A stretch of 64,000 nucleotides of DNA from Dactylorhiza incarnata (taxonomy: Eukaryota > Streptophyta > Magnoliopsida > Asparagales > Orchidaceae), in NCBI GenBank assembly GCA_033032865.1, contig JAWHQI010000266.1, positions 2,393,501 to 2,457,500 of the forward strand. The letters run 5' to 3'. How positions within the stretch are numbered: position 1 is the stretch's first letter; each line of letters starts with the position of its first letter. The notes below the pieces were generated by a model. It was not told the DNA's origin. It made no database searches and saw nothing but the letters and a program-made list of their open reading frames with translations. The translations under genes were made by a program, and so were the position numbers. This document shows, piece after piece, positions 33,614 through 45,850 of the stretch.

Positions 33614-35275
33614 GAAAGTGAGGTTAGATCTTAAAGTTACTCTAGTGGGGGGGGGGGGGGGGGGTTAATAGAGTATTAAAAAGTTTTTCACTTATTTTTA
33701 TAGTAGAATTAAAATAGTGATATTTATATGTGTACTGAGTGAGTTATAAAAACAAAGATAAAGAGAACACACAACACAACATAGAAAAATAAACAAGAAT
33801 CGTAGAGGACATAAGGATCTATAGTTGTTCCCCAATAAACTTGGGTACATCTACTCTTCTACCACCCTTGGTAGGAATTCACTAAGTTTTTGATCAGGTG
33901 CCCTATCACCAATGGGTTTTTGATCAGGTGCCCAAACACCACTTGAGCTTTTGATCAGGTGCTCAAACCAAACTACAGGTTTTTGTTCAGGTGCCCTGCC
34001 ACCAAGGGGTTAACTTTTGAAGGGAGTTATAACCCTGTACAGAATGGGATAAAGAGGGTTATGAAGTTCTTCTCTGTCAATAATCTTAGAGAAGACTAGT
34101 GGATTTGATGATGTAAAGCTCCCCCTGTCTAATAGAAAATAGTTGACAGTTGAGGATGGAGCTTTCTCTTGAATGAAGATCTTCCTTTGATAGTTGATGA
34201 ATCTGAGAGACAAAAGTTTCTCAGATTATTTGTTGCTCTTGAAGATTTAAAACTTTGCAGAAAAAATCTGAGATAAGATCTGTGTTGTTGTTCTCAGAGA
34301 TTGAGAGGTGCTGCTTGAGGAAGATGAAGATTTGTAAACTTTTTGGCTTTCTGTATTTCTCTTTTTCTTCTTCCTCTCGACTGTATTTATCTTTCTTTTT
34401 CTTCTTGCTACTGTAATAATAATGCTGTAAATCTTCTTCTTGCTTATTCCTTTTGAAATCTTCTTACTGATTTGAAATCAAATCCTTTAATTAAGGAATA
34501 TAATAGTCTGAATAGATTTTCTTGGAACTATATCCATTAATATTTTTCCTTTTCCATGAAAGTGTCCCTTTTCAAAATGTGTCAACGGCCACTTTTTCGA
34601 AATGAGAGAACAAATAAAAGGAAATATAATATCCTTGACTTATCTGGAGGAATAGATCCGTTGCTGATAGTCGATCTGAGTTCAGAGAATAGAATAAAAA
34701 TAATCTGTCTGAAATACTGAACTGAAGAGAATTACGTCGACCTGAGAATTGAGTTCGTCGAACAGAGTGTTGAGTTCGACGAACTGAATCTAGAGTTCAT
34801 CGATCTGAGAGCTAATTTGCTAAATTTGTCTAGAAGAACTGAGTTCGTCAATCTAAGAAGCACTTTCATCGAGCTGAACATGTTGATACTTATTCTTCGA
34901 ACGTAGAGCTGAGTTCGTCGAACGCAGAATGAAGTTCGTTGAACTGAAGAGATAAACTGCTGGACTGGCTGGAAAACTGAGTGCGTCGAGCTGTAGAGCA
35001 AGTTCGTCGAACATAGAGAGAAGTTCGTCGAACGCAGAATGAGTTCATTGAACGAAAAATCTTGCCAAGTTCGTCAAACTGGAGCATGCCGTTCATCGAA
35101 CGCAGGATGGAGTTTGACGAACGCAATATGGAGTTCGTCGAACGCAGAAACTGATTCTTTTCCTTAGTTCTATCATCCTAAAACCGTGACCCTTTAGACT
35201 ATACATTGGGGTCAACTTAGTCCTAGTCAACAGATAGTGATCCTAGCCCAAATCAGTAATAGGGTTGTTCCAACA
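33533..35275 (-). repeat. 5' LTR of element C
   Basis: This matches the 3' LTR over its length (1743 against 1731 bases). One clear difference is the G tract at 33647-33664 (about 18 G, only about 5 in the other LTR). The TTCGTCGA dyads lie at about 34735-35150. The frames at 34010-34213, 34732-35001 and 34890-35126 are LTR sequence. Confidence 0.88.
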
Positions 35276-35978
35276 ATATCTTCAATCTTCCTTAAGATGA
35301 TATTTGAGTTCTTTTAAACGAATTGACTTGATATTCATGAAATGTCGTCTTGGTTCCTCGATGATATTTCGAGTAATTAAGACGATAATTTACTTAGTCA
35401 ATTTCTTCCTTCATATAACTCCTTCAGACTATATGTATCACACTTTTAAGATGATAAGAAGGTATATGAACCTTGTCAAGATGATATCGTCTTGGAGAGT
35501 ATTTTACCAAGACGATATTTTGATAACCTTCTTCTTCTTCTTCTTAGACAAGACGATAAAAGCAATGCTGTGAGTTTACAAGATGATATCGTCTTGGAGC
35601 TTAGAGTCTTCAAAACAATATCTAGACCTTCACTCAACGATATTGAAGCTTTCCAAGACGATATTTTCCTTAGTCAATTTATGAACTTCTCAACTCAATC
35701 CCTTTGCTTTAGCTCACTTGATAGACTTATATGCTTGATTTAGAGTTAGTGTCAAGTCTAATATATTTTAGATCATAGGTCGAAATGGTGTTTTGCATAA
35801 TGTGGGATTACATAGGCAAAACAATGTCCGATGACACTAAGTCTAGCCCTATGTTAGACTTGCACTGTCAAGTACTTGAAATCAATAATCTAGAACAAAT
35901 ATGTCAAATACAAAGTGTATTTATCTTTGACCCGAGGACTTCTTCAAATCAGGAATATTGAAGGTAAAGTTCCCAACA
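35276..35978 (-). repeat. 3' LTR of element D, U3-side part
   Basis: This part ends, on the minus strand, at the LTR start TGTTGGGAACTTTACC (35978). It carries the D-family dyad CAAGATGATATCGTCTTGG (35477-35495 and 35578-35596) and variants such as AAGACGATATT. The frames at 35304-35573 and 35492-35743 are not genes. Confidence 0.8.
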
Positions 35979-36227
35979 ATCTCCCCCTATTTTAAGAAGT
36001 CGGAACCTCATTCAAAGATAAACTACACCTACAATAATTAAGGTTATGACACGAAGATTTGAGACAACGTCCAAAATATCATATATATAAGAGTTCTAAA
36101 TGTTTGGAAATGGATAACCAGAACTACATTTGCCCCCTTTTGCACATCAAAATTCAAATATTCTATTTCCTTCCAACTACATTCTGTTTTCCTGATAACA
36201 TTCTCTTTTTCTACTGACTAGTTTCAG
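35979..36227 (-). other. Polypurine tract and 3' noncoding sequence of element D
   Basis: AGGGGGAGAT (35979-35988, minus strand) adjoins the LTR. A further purine-rich stretch near 36130 (AAAAGGGGGCAAA) resembles a second tract. I see no gene here. Confidence 0.7.
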
Positions 36228-37816
36228 CTACTGCATGAATGCCTTAGAAGAGTGCACTGTATTGTCACTGGTTGGAGGTTCAGTCACTATGGGATTGAGT
36301 CCCAAGAAGAGATGAAGTGCATTGACTACCCAGATTGATTGGTGAGCCCCAATCTTCTCTCCCTTTCTGGCTTCTTCAAATATACATTTGTGTAGATTCT
36401 GGGAGGATTCATCTATCTTCTTCGTCAAAGTGTTATTGGCCAGTGCCTGAGTGTTCAGAAATTGGCCCATCATACTATTTTGATTATCAGCCAACCTTTT
36501 GTTGAGAAAGTCCACTGCACTCTCTAGGTTTTCATTTGATCTCGATTGTGATTCCAGAGTAGAATCCATTCTTGTACTCAGAGATTACAATGCTTTCATA
36601 TTACAATATGCTGTTGTTCCTACCTCTGTGAACCAGCTAGTAATTTGATTATTGATGTGAGAAATGTCCGACTTAATCGTCCTCATCTAAGTAGAGAGGT
36701 CTTCATGCATATCCTTCACCACATCATCCACATAAGATTGAAAGTGAAGACTTCCAGCAGCTAGCGGATCTTGTATCTGATTGATTATTGAACTTGAAGA
36801 TTCTGCTGCGGTTAAGGAGAAGATGAGTTGGGAACAACCTTCTCTTGGACTATGTCTTGAAACATTCTATCCATTTCCTCAGTATTTATGGTGTAAGGAG
36901 AGTCCTGTCTTGTAACATTTACTTCTGCTCTGATATCCACATTATCAGCAACAACCATGATCTTCTAGGAGGACTCTGGGTCCTCTTAGAGAGTCAACCC
37001 ATATAAGTTTGCTTCCTCAGCCCCTAGAGTAGGGAGCTCAGTGTGAGTCTCCCCCTCAACTACAACATTATCTTGCAGATTTGCCTGTCCCTCTATGGCT
37101 GGAGCATTCAGTTCTGGAATAATGACCTCATTGGTGATCATGGGCTCACCTAATGGTTCAGTTGAAGTATTTAGAATTGATACTTGACCAGTCTCCCCCT
37201 CAACTTATGCAGGGGTTCTACTTGCATCAATTGATTTCTTGGCCTATTGGGTGCCTTGGAGAACACCTTTTCCCACCTCTCTAGTGTTCTAATGTCCATC
37301 CTTTTCATGTAGTGGATGGGAGCTCCAAGTTTCTTATTTAGCTGCTCTGACATTCTAGACAACAGGTATAAGGATAATATTCTTCCAAAATTGGGGGCAT
37401 TAATGCTTTCCCCAATTTTATCAAACAAGACTTTAGCCTAGTTGGTCTTCTTGCTCAGAATAATCTTGGTCATAATCTTAAACATTTCTCTTGAGATTCT
37501 ATCATTTGACCCAGACTTGCATATTAACACTTCCCCACTATGTTATCCAAGAGCTTTCCCTTGGAATTGAAGTTTGTTCTTTTCAAGGAGCCACATAAAT
37601 CTCCTTCATGTCCACACCAATTCAGTCCTTCAGAGTAATCTTCATCTGAAATTTCATCCTCTTCAGCTTCCTCCTCAAAGACAGGTAGGGGGAGGGATTT
37701 CATCAGCTCTAGAACTGTAACTCTTAATAAGGTATCATTTACCCTTATTTTTATGGCTTTGCCGGAAGTGCGCATATGAGTCCTAGAAAAGAATCGTCTG
37801 CCTTCTTTGGTGCCAT
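36228..37816 (-). pseudogene. Extra (env-like) gene of element D, sense orientation
   Basis: The minus-strand ATG at 37816 starts MAPKK, like the MAPKSS start in element E. Segments then follow in different frames: TLLRVTVLELMKSLPLP and LKRTNFNSKGKLLDNIVGK (37775-37524), FDKIGESINAPNFGRILSLYLLSRM and IHYMKRMDIRTLERWEKVF (37428-37290). The C-terminal part (36569-36228) is Asn/Gln-rich, like a coiled coil. NAPNFGRILSLYL and YMKRMDIRTL closely match E. No signal peptide or membrane segment is evident, so the name env-like reflects position only. The domain recalls the putative plant transposon protein family (Pfam PF20167) found in extra genes of LTR elements; this is from memory of its pattern. 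Confidence 0.7.
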
Positions 37817-38195
37817 TGTCAGAAAAGTTTGAGAGAAGAAAGTCGATGCTGTAGTGCAGGATGAGCTTTTGTTTTCGACGGCTTAGGCCAAATGAAGGTC
37901 TAATCTTTTTCTAAATATTTATCTTATATATACTTCATTTTAAAAAAGTCAACAGTCGCGTACCTGGGAGCTTTTATTAAATCTATTGATCTTCTATTAG
38001 ACGGTTGTGATGAGAGATCCAATAATAGCCAATTTTGGTATGTCAGAGATGCTCCAAGATGATACACTTTCTATGTCGGCTTGATCACCCTTCGATATGA
38101 CCTATATGTCGTCTTGTGGACTCGATAAGATAGACTTGATTTGCTATTTTTTCTGCTTTTTCTGACTTATCTTTTGCAGAAATCTTTTTAGCATG
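37817..38195 (-). promoter_or_regulatory. Candidate promoter of the extra gene in element D
   Basis: On the minus strand a TATATATAAG box (37923-37932) lies about 110 bases before the ATG at 37816, close to the 105 bases seen in E. Upstream, at 38053-38063 and 38107-38118, are CCAAGATGATA and GTCGTCTTG, the halves of the D LTR dyad. Element E is inserted at 38195. Confidence 0.5.
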
Positions 38196-39505
38196 TGTTG
38201 GGTATATTGCCCTCAATATTACCTTGATTTGAAGAGGCATCACTCTCAATGCTAAGGACATACTGTATAACAAAGCTATACTTGTGTAGGATATACAGGC
38301 ACAGGTGACTCAAAAGGAAGGGCCAAACATTGCCTTAGATAAGAAGAAATCATCTACAAGAAGATGAAGATCTGTCTCAGCAGAACCGCTGAGACGAAGG
38401 GTCAGAACCGCTGAGACGAGGAGCCGTCTCAGCGGATCCACTGAGAAGCATACTGGAGCAACCGCTGAGAAGGGGACTGAAGCTGCCGCTGAGACTGGAA
38501 GCTGTCTCAGCCCAACCGCTGAGACTGGACGCTGTCTCAGCCCAACCGCTGAGACTGGAAGCTATCTCAGCCCAACCGCTGAGACAGACCCAAATGTGCT
38601 GATTGGATCTGCTTTTGGCGCAAACGACAATAGAAAGGGAAAAGCAACTCCAATCTGCCCCATACTGTGTCAGGAGAATCGATATAGCCATTGAAGCCTT
38701 CTGAAGGTATAAAAGAAGAAGCTAGGGCACAACAACCACTACTATTCCATTGAAAAACTTTTGATGCCCGCCGCAATCGAGCATTCACGTTTCAGCCAGT
38801 TGAAGTTGTTCTCTGAAGCTGAAGTTAATCTTCTAAGGGAGATTAGTTAGCTCTTCATGTACAAACTCAAGAAGGGCAAGTTGATCTTCTGCTTTGCTGA
38901 AGGAGAAGATCAAGGTGATACAAATCTGAAGCTGCTGTTTTTAGATCTGAAGAAAGGATTCAGAAGACCTAAGAGTAAATCTTTTGTCTTCTGTATTTAG
39001 TTCAAACTCTATTATATCTTTGTAAGGTATTGTTGCCTGAGTGAAAGGCTGTTGAGCCTGTGTGTAAAGCTGTGTTGACAGCTTGAGTGGTAGGACTTCT
39101 TGATAGGTCTGAGGTAGGAAATTTGTGGGATTTCTGAGTGGTAGGAGTTGCATAACTCTGAGATGTAGGGCTGCTGTGCCTGAGGTGTAGGGCTGCTGAG
39201 CCTGAGTGTAGGGCTGCTGTGCCTGAGGTAGGATCACTCTTGATCTGAGAAGTTCTGAGGAACTTATGGTGTAAGCTCAAGGAGCTGAGATTAGAGTTTG
39301 TGGCCTTGTCTAACTCACTGTTAGAAAGGTGAAGGGGAAAGAGGACTACTAAAGACACCCTGTCTTGAGGAACCTCTATAAATCCTTGTGTGCTTTCTGT
39401 GATTGAGTTTTCTGCAGCTAGATACATTAGGATTATATAAAGAAAATAAGTAAAACCTATTCACCCCCCTCTAGGTATTATTTACTACACCTATATAAAC
39501 TATCA
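38196..39505 (+). repeat. 5' LTR of element E
   Basis: The LTR runs TGTTGGGTATATTG to AAACTATCA, 1310 bases. U3 holds a block of GTCTCAGCGG/CCGCTGAGAC dyads (38377-38585). A TATA box, TATAAAAG, is at 38708-38715. Downstream are GGCTGCTG(T/A)GCCTGAG repeats (39160-39230) and CACCCCCCTCTAGG (39462). The 5' copy has three CTGTCTCAGCCCAACCGCTG units where the 3' copy has one. Confidence 0.92.
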
Positions 39506-39522
39506 AGTGGTATCAAAGATAG
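39506..39522 (+). promoter_or_regulatory. Primer binding site of element E
   Basis: AGTGGTATCAAAGATAGG follows the LTR, with a core of TGGTATCAAAG against the consensus TGGTATCAGAG. Confidence 0.8.
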
Positions 39523-39586
39523 GTTGATCAAAAGGACTTAACAGTCTGATCAGATCCTATACAGGAGTAGTCAAATCTGAAATCCA

Positions 39587-42142
39587 ATGGCCAACAGTGG
39601 AATGAAGAAAGTGTTGGGGTCAATGAAGTTGCCCATATGCTCCAAAGAAAACTTTGGTATATGGAAGCAAAGGGTAAGGCTATTCATGGAAGCCTCAGAC
39701 CCAAGGATCTTTTTGACTGTTAAAAATGGTCCTTATTCCTTTGAGAAAGTCTCCACTATTGACCCTACTAGAAAAGTACTTAAGGTATTTTCTGAGCTGA
39801 CCAATGATGAGATAGCACTATACACTATGGACAAGAGAGCCCAAAATATAATAGTAAATTCCATTGATGACACTACATTTCAGAACTTGGTACACTGCCA
39901 AACTGCCAAGGAAATGTGGGACACATTGGTTGTTTATATGGAGGGAACAGCTGAAGTAAGGGGTGATAGAAAGTCACTCCTCAATCAGGAGTATGAAGCC
40001 TTCAGACAACTGAGCCAGGAGAATATCTCCATGTGCTATGAAAGGTTCTTTAGGATTGTAAATGAACTAAGAACCTATGGAAGGGTGTTCATCACAGATT
40101 ATTAACTTAATGACAAGTTTCTTAGATCTCTAACTAGAGATTGGGACACTAAAATATGTGCAATCAGAGAAGGGGCAAGGCTTGGAGAAACCCCTACCCA
40201 TACACTGTTTGGGAAACTGCTCTCATATGAGATGCAGCACTCTGCAAGAAAGGAGGAGGACACTTCCTCCAGGGCTCACACAAGGGAGAGATCTGTTGCT
40301 CTCAAAGATGAAAGCTCTAAGAAGAACAAGGTTAGAGTGCAGTCACCTCCAAGAAAGGCTGCTGAATCTGAGAAATCTGAGAGCTGCAATTCTGACAGCT
40401 CCTCTTCAGATGAGGAGTTTGCTGCCTTCACAAGGCAGTTCAAGAAGATGATCAGGAGGAAACAATGGAAGAACAAACCTTCCTTCTCTTCTCATCCCAA
40501 GAAGGATCATTACAGATCCGAGAGGCAACATCCCAAAGGGGACAAGTATGACTCTAAATCTAGTAAACATGTTTCAACTAACATAATTTGCTATTGCTGC
40601 AGTAAGCCTGGACATGTCATTGCTGACTGTCCAGTCAAGAGAAAGGAAAGAGGTGACAAGAAACCTCATCACCAGAAGGAGAGGAAGGGAGAAAAATCCT
40701 TCCTAGCTAAGAAAGGCAAAAGCTGGAGTGAATCGGAATCTTCATCTTTAGATTCAGATGGTGAGGAGGAAGCCTACTTGGGGCTGTTTGCTGATCAGGA
40801 GGAAGAAGACTGTCCTGCTGCTAGGATAGGAATCAGGGACCCTCTATCACATTCTGATAGTGATGTAGAGGAGGATGAGGACACTCTAGAAGACCATGGG
40901 CTGATGGCTATAACTGAAAATGAGGACAACCACAGCAATTCAGAACATGAGCAGGTATTGATACACTGAATTTCTTCTTCTTCTGATTATGAAATAGGTC
41001 CAGAATCTGAATCTCCTCCATCTAAAGTTGGAAGTGAATCAGATTCTGAGGAGGATGTCAATCAATTGATTGATAGGTATGGTGCACTCCTGGAAGCTCT
41101 GAAAAAGAGCAAAAAGCTAGCCAAGAGGCAAGCCCAAGAAATTACTTCCCTAAAGCAATCAAAATCTGAGTGCATTGAGCATGCTACCCAGCTTGCTCTA
41201 ATGAGCAAGGAGATTGGCAAGCTAAAGGGAATGTCAATCATCCATGTGGACACTATAAGCCACAAGAACAAGATCATTAAGAATCTTGAAGAAAAGCTCC
41301 TCAAGGAGAGGATGCTGGTGGCTCAATTCTCCAAGCCCAAATCTTTGCTACCTATTATTGACACCTTCTCCTTTCAAACCAATAGGAGAGGATTAGGGTT
41401 CAATAAAATGGAAGTAGGAGAAGGGAGTGGAGTAAAGAGCAAGGAGAAGGCTAAGCCTCAACCCACCTTTCAAAAGGTAATACTTCCCTCCAACAGGTAT
41501 GACCATGAAAGCATTTATGGTCACTAGAAGAATGAGAGGTGCTATAGGAAGGAAAATGCTCCTTCATATAATGGAAGAAAGGGAATGGGATTGAGTGCCA
41601 TGAAGGCTCCCCATGAGGAAATTCAAATGGCCCAACATGGACCATTTGTTTTTGGTACTTCAGCCACATCATTCATGAATAAGAAGGCAAGCCCTTCTAA
41701 GGTTGAATCAGTCAAGAAAATGACTGCTGCCAAATCTGTAAACATGTCTGAGTGCTCAGTGTCAGATGCCATCACATCTTGTATGGCTGCCAAGCCATTG
41801 CAAGCTGATGCCATCAGGACAAAGAACATTAAGACAGCACACAGAATGACATTCAGTCAAATCATTGTTGAGAGGAACAGGAAGAATGCTGTTGTATCTA
41901 TTCCTGGACATAAGGACTGTGCTGCACAATCCTCAAGAAATGCTCAGAAGAGAAGATACAACATTCATGAGTGTTGGTGCTGTGGCAAAGTGGGACACTT
42001 TGCAATTGATTGTTGGCACAACCCCAATGTGCCAAAGGCAAAGATTGAACCTCAAGCCAAACCAGCCCTTTCTAGGAATATCCCCTATGGTGTTAACATG
42101 AACCTAGGACCCAAAGTCAGTTGGGATCCTAAGGTACATTAA
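39587..42142 (+). pseudogene. gag of element E
   Basis: A single frame of 852 codons from ATG 39587 to TAA 42140 is broken only by three stops (40103, 40967, 41525) and has no frameshift. Domains: UBN2-type gag (GIWKQRVRLFMEASDPRIF, NQEYEAFRQLSQENISMCYERF), basic and Ser-rich region, CCHC knuckle CYCCSKPGHVIADC (about 40590), acidic Ser/Glu/Asp-rich stretch, coiled coil (EALKKSKKLAKRQAQEITSL), and a second knuckle CWCCGKVGHFAIDC (about 41974). It ends LGPKVSWDPKVH. At this length it is a Sirevirus-type gag. The TAG at 41525 reads naturally as a changed CAG. Confidence 0.9.
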
Positions 42143-42156
42143 ATTTTGTGCTGCAG
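42143..42156 (+). promoter_or_regulatory. Acceptor-like site at the gag-pol junction of element E
   Basis: After the gag stop, ATTTTGTGCTGCAG directly precedes the first pol codon GTT. It matches the position and phase of TTTTGCAG in A and C. Confidence 0.4.
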
Positions 42157-45100
42157 GTTATTTCAAGTACCAGTCTCAACCAAATATGGTACTTGGACAG
42201 TGGGTGCTTAAGGCACATGACAGGAACTAAGGATCTTCTAAAGGATTAGCATCCAGTGAAGAATGGACCCAAAGTTATCTTTGGTGGATCTGAAAAAGGA
42301 GTCACCAATGGATATGGTATGATTTCAAATGGCATAGTCTCAATCACAAGGGTAGCTTATGTTGAAGGGTTGCCACACAACCTTGTAAGCATAAGCCAAC
42401 TATGTGACTTAGGCTATGTCATTGAATTCCACAATGACAAGTGCTTGATCAAAAAGTCTAATGACTTGGAGACCATTCTCTCAAGCACTAGGAGTGGAAA
42501 TGTTTATTGCTTAGACTTCATTTGCAATTATTCTATCTCTTCTGTGTGCCTTGTAGCTAATGAAAGTGAGTCACTTTGTGTCCAATGGCACAAGAGACTT
42601 GCCCACATTAACTATAAGACAATCTATAGATTATTTTATAAAAACCTTGTTAGAAATAGTCCTAAACTAAAATGTGTTAAAAGTGGTCCCTGTCATGCTT
42701 GCCAAATGGGTAAGCAAACTAGGACCACCTTTAAAAGTATTGGCTCCAAGGATACTGAAAGGTGTTTATACCTATTGCACATGGACTTGTTTGGTCCTTT
42801 GCCAATTCAGAGCCTAGGTGGGAAGTTGTATACCTTGGTAATTGTAGATGATCATTCAAAGTATACATGTGTATTCTTCCTTAAGAAGAAGTCAGATACC
42901 TTACATGTCTTTATAAATTATGTCAAGGCAATTCAGAATGATCTACTATGTACTGTGGTCAGGACAAGAACTGACCTTGGCACGGAATTTCAATCTGAAG
43001 CCATGACAAAATTTTGTCAAGAATTTGGTATCACCCAAGAGTTCTCCTACCCAAGGACTCCACAGCAAAATGGTGTGGCTGAGAGGAGGAATAGGACCTT
43101 GATAGAAGCTGGGAGAACATTGCTTAGTGACTCCTCACTCCCAGAATACTTCTGGGCTGAGGCAGTCAATACAGCCTGTTATGTTCTCAATAGAGCCTCC
43201 ATCAATAAGGTCCTTGGGAGAACCCCTTATGAGATTCTGAAAGGCAAACAACCTACAATTTCTTACTTTAGAATCTTTGGTTGCAAATGCTACATTCTAA
43301 ATAATGGAAAATCTTAATTAACAAAGTTTGCAGAAAAATGCAATGTGGGGGTTCTTGTTGGGTATAGCTCACATAGTAGAGCTTATAGAGTTTATAACAA
43401 GAAAACCCATGTTGTAGAAGAATCTATGCATGTTGTGTTTGATGAGACCAGCCTTCTCTACAAAGAATGGTCTAGTTCTTCTATTTTGACAGGAAATGAA
43501 GAAGGGATGCATGAGCTGACTGTCCAAGATAGGCCCAGCAGCAGCAAAACACAAACAGCTGCTGCAATTCCTGAAGAAGAAGAGGTACAAGAGGGTGAAG
43601 TCACAGCTGAACCAGTGGAACAACCACAGCCTCCAGAGGATCCTCTTCCAGCTGCTGCAAGGCACCTGAGAGATCATCCAAGAGATCTTATAATTAGAGA
43701 TCATACCCAAGGCATATTGACAAGAAGTAGAGCTCATAATGAAGCACTATTCTTGAGCTTCCTTTCTCAAATGGAGCCTAAGAAGTTTGAAGAGGCCAAT
43801 CAAGACATCTTCTGGATTGAAGCCATGCAAGAAGAGCTCCTACAATTCAAGAGATGCAAAGTATGGAAGCTGGTGCCAAGACATCAGGGACACAATGTGA
43901 TTGGCACCAAATGGGTATACAGGAACAAGCTTGATGAGAATGGTACAATCATCAAGAACAAGGCCAGATTAGTAGCCAAAGGATACATGCAAGAGGAAGG
44001 TATAGACTTTGATCAAACCTTTGCACCAGTTGCAAGGTTGGAAGCAATTAGGCTATTCCTTGCCTATGCTGCCCACAAGAGGTTCAAAGTCTACCAGATG
44101 GATGTCAAATCAGCCTTCCTCAATGGAGACTTGAAGGAAGAGGTATATGTTGAACAGCCTTCAGGTTTTGTGCATCCAACTCTAACTTCTCATGTTTACC
44201 TTCTTAGGAAAGCATTATATGGTCTCAAGCAAGCTCCAAGAGCTTGGTATGAGACTTTGTCCAACTTTCTCCTCAAGAACAAGTTCATGAGGGGAAAGAT
44301 TGATAACACATTGTTTCTTAGGGAAACAAGGGGCAAGTGTCTCTTAGTCCAAATTTATGTTGATGACATAATATTTGGGTCTACTGATGACAACCTCTGC
44401 AAGAGATTTGCCAATCTAATGTAGGGGGAGTTTGAAATGAGCAGTGTGGGTGAGCTCAAATATTTCCTTGGGCTCCAAGTGAAACAGTCTGATGATGGAA
44501 TTTTCATCTCCCAGACCAAGTACACTAAGGAGCTCATCAAGAAATTTGGGATGGAATCAGCCTCCACCATGAGAACACCCATGGGGTCTAATGTATCATT
44601 AGACAAGGATGAAAAAGGAAAGGCCTTTGATGAGTCCATGTACAGATGCATCATTGGATCCCTATTATACTTGACTGCTAGTAGGCCAGACATTATGTAT
44701 TCTACATGTGTTTGTGCTAGGTATCAAGCATGTCCTAAGGAATCTCACTACACCTCTGTGAAGAGGATTTTGAGATACCTTAAGGGAAGCTTGCATCTTG
44801 GCCTTTGGTACCCTAAGAACAATTACTTTGAACTAATAGGCTTTTCAGATGCAGATTTTGCAGGTTGCAAAGAAGACAGGAAGAGTACAAGTGGTACTTG
44901 TCAATTCCTAGGGAGAAGATTGATATCTTGGAGCAGCAAGAAATAAACCAGTGTTGCAATATCCACAACTGAGTTTGAATACATTGTTGCAGGTAGCTGT
45001 TGTGCACAACTCCTTTGGACACAACATCAATTGGAGGATTACAACCTCAAGGTAAGGGAATCTCCTTTGTATTGTGATTCATCCAGTGCAATATTTATTG

Positions 45101-45300
45101 CTAAAAATCCTGTCTCTCATAGAAGGACTAAGCACATAGAGATTAGATATCACTTTATTAGAGAACATGTAGAGTGTAAAGACATCTGTCTTCAATTTAT
45201 CCCCACTGACACACAAGTAGCTGATATCTTTACAAAGCCACTGGATGAATCTAAATTCAATGCTTTCAAAATTGATCTTGACATGCTTAGTATAGAATAG
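42157..45300 (+). pseudogene. pol of element E
   Basis: One frame of 1,047 codons has no frameshift and four internal stops (42247, 43315, 44422, 44944). Protease: WYLDSGCLRHMTG (about 42190). Integrase: QWHKRLAHINYKT, CHACQMGK, then core HMDLFGP, RTDLGTEF and NGVAERRNRTL, so the D, D and E residues are all present. Reverse transcriptase: [56 protein letters not shown] (about 44360). RNase H: FSDADFAGC, CDSSSA, RTKHIEIRYHFI. The stops at 44422 (LMQ in relatives) and 44944 (KKQTS in relatives) are CAG/CAA changed to TAG/TAA. All catalytic motifs are conserved, so inactivation is recent. Confidence 0.93.
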
Positions 45301-45850
45301 TCCTAAATGTATGAGTAGTAGCTGTCACTATTGTTGATTATGAATGGTGAATTATCAAACTTTACATTATTGTACACTACAACTTAGTGACATGACTAGG
45401 ACACATCTTCAGCCAAAATATCTATATTAGGTCTAAACCCTATGATCAGCTAAACTGCAGGAGTATGTTCAGCTGAATCAGCTGAGAAAAATCCCAGCTG
45501 AACTGCTGAGACGAGCAAACTGTCCCAGCGGTTGACAGTTCACTGTCCCAGCTGAACCGCTGAGACAAGCAAAATGTCCCAGCGGTTGACAGTTCACTAT
45601 CCCAGCGGCCTAGGTCTCCGTCTTAGCTGAACCGCTGAGACGGGGTATGTTCAATATGAAATCTGATAATTAACCCAAAACTCCTTAACATAATAAAGTA
45701 ATTAAGTCTAAAAGCCCAGGGTTAATAAAAACGAAACTGAAATTCTATAAATAGATACACTGTAACTTAAAACACACCACAAAGCCAAAACCTTAGCCGC
45801 CGAGATGATTTATCTTCTCTCCCGTCTCAGCGCCTCGAGTTTCTGCTTCC
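45301..45850 (+). promoter_or_regulatory. Internal promoter region with E-family palindromes
   Basis: Between pol and the extra gene, about 45483-45640 holds repeated ACCGCTGAGAC and GTCCCAGCGGT dyads, the motif of E's own LTR. A TATA box TATAAATA follows at 45746-45753, and the ATG of the extra gene is at 45851. The order palindromes, then about 100-120 bp, then TATA, copies the LTR layout (38377-38585, TATA at 38708). Confidence 0.6.

Larger units (their letters stand above)
25830..35280 (-). mobile_element. Copia (Sirevirus-like) element C, complete copy with target duplication
   Basis: C occupies 25835-35275 and is flanked by ATATC at 25830-25834 and 35276-35280. Order on the minus strand: 5' LTR, primer site, gag with an internal deletion, pol, 3' region, polypurine tract, 3' LTR. 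It is the same family as element A. It sits within the LTR of D. Confidence 0.92.
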
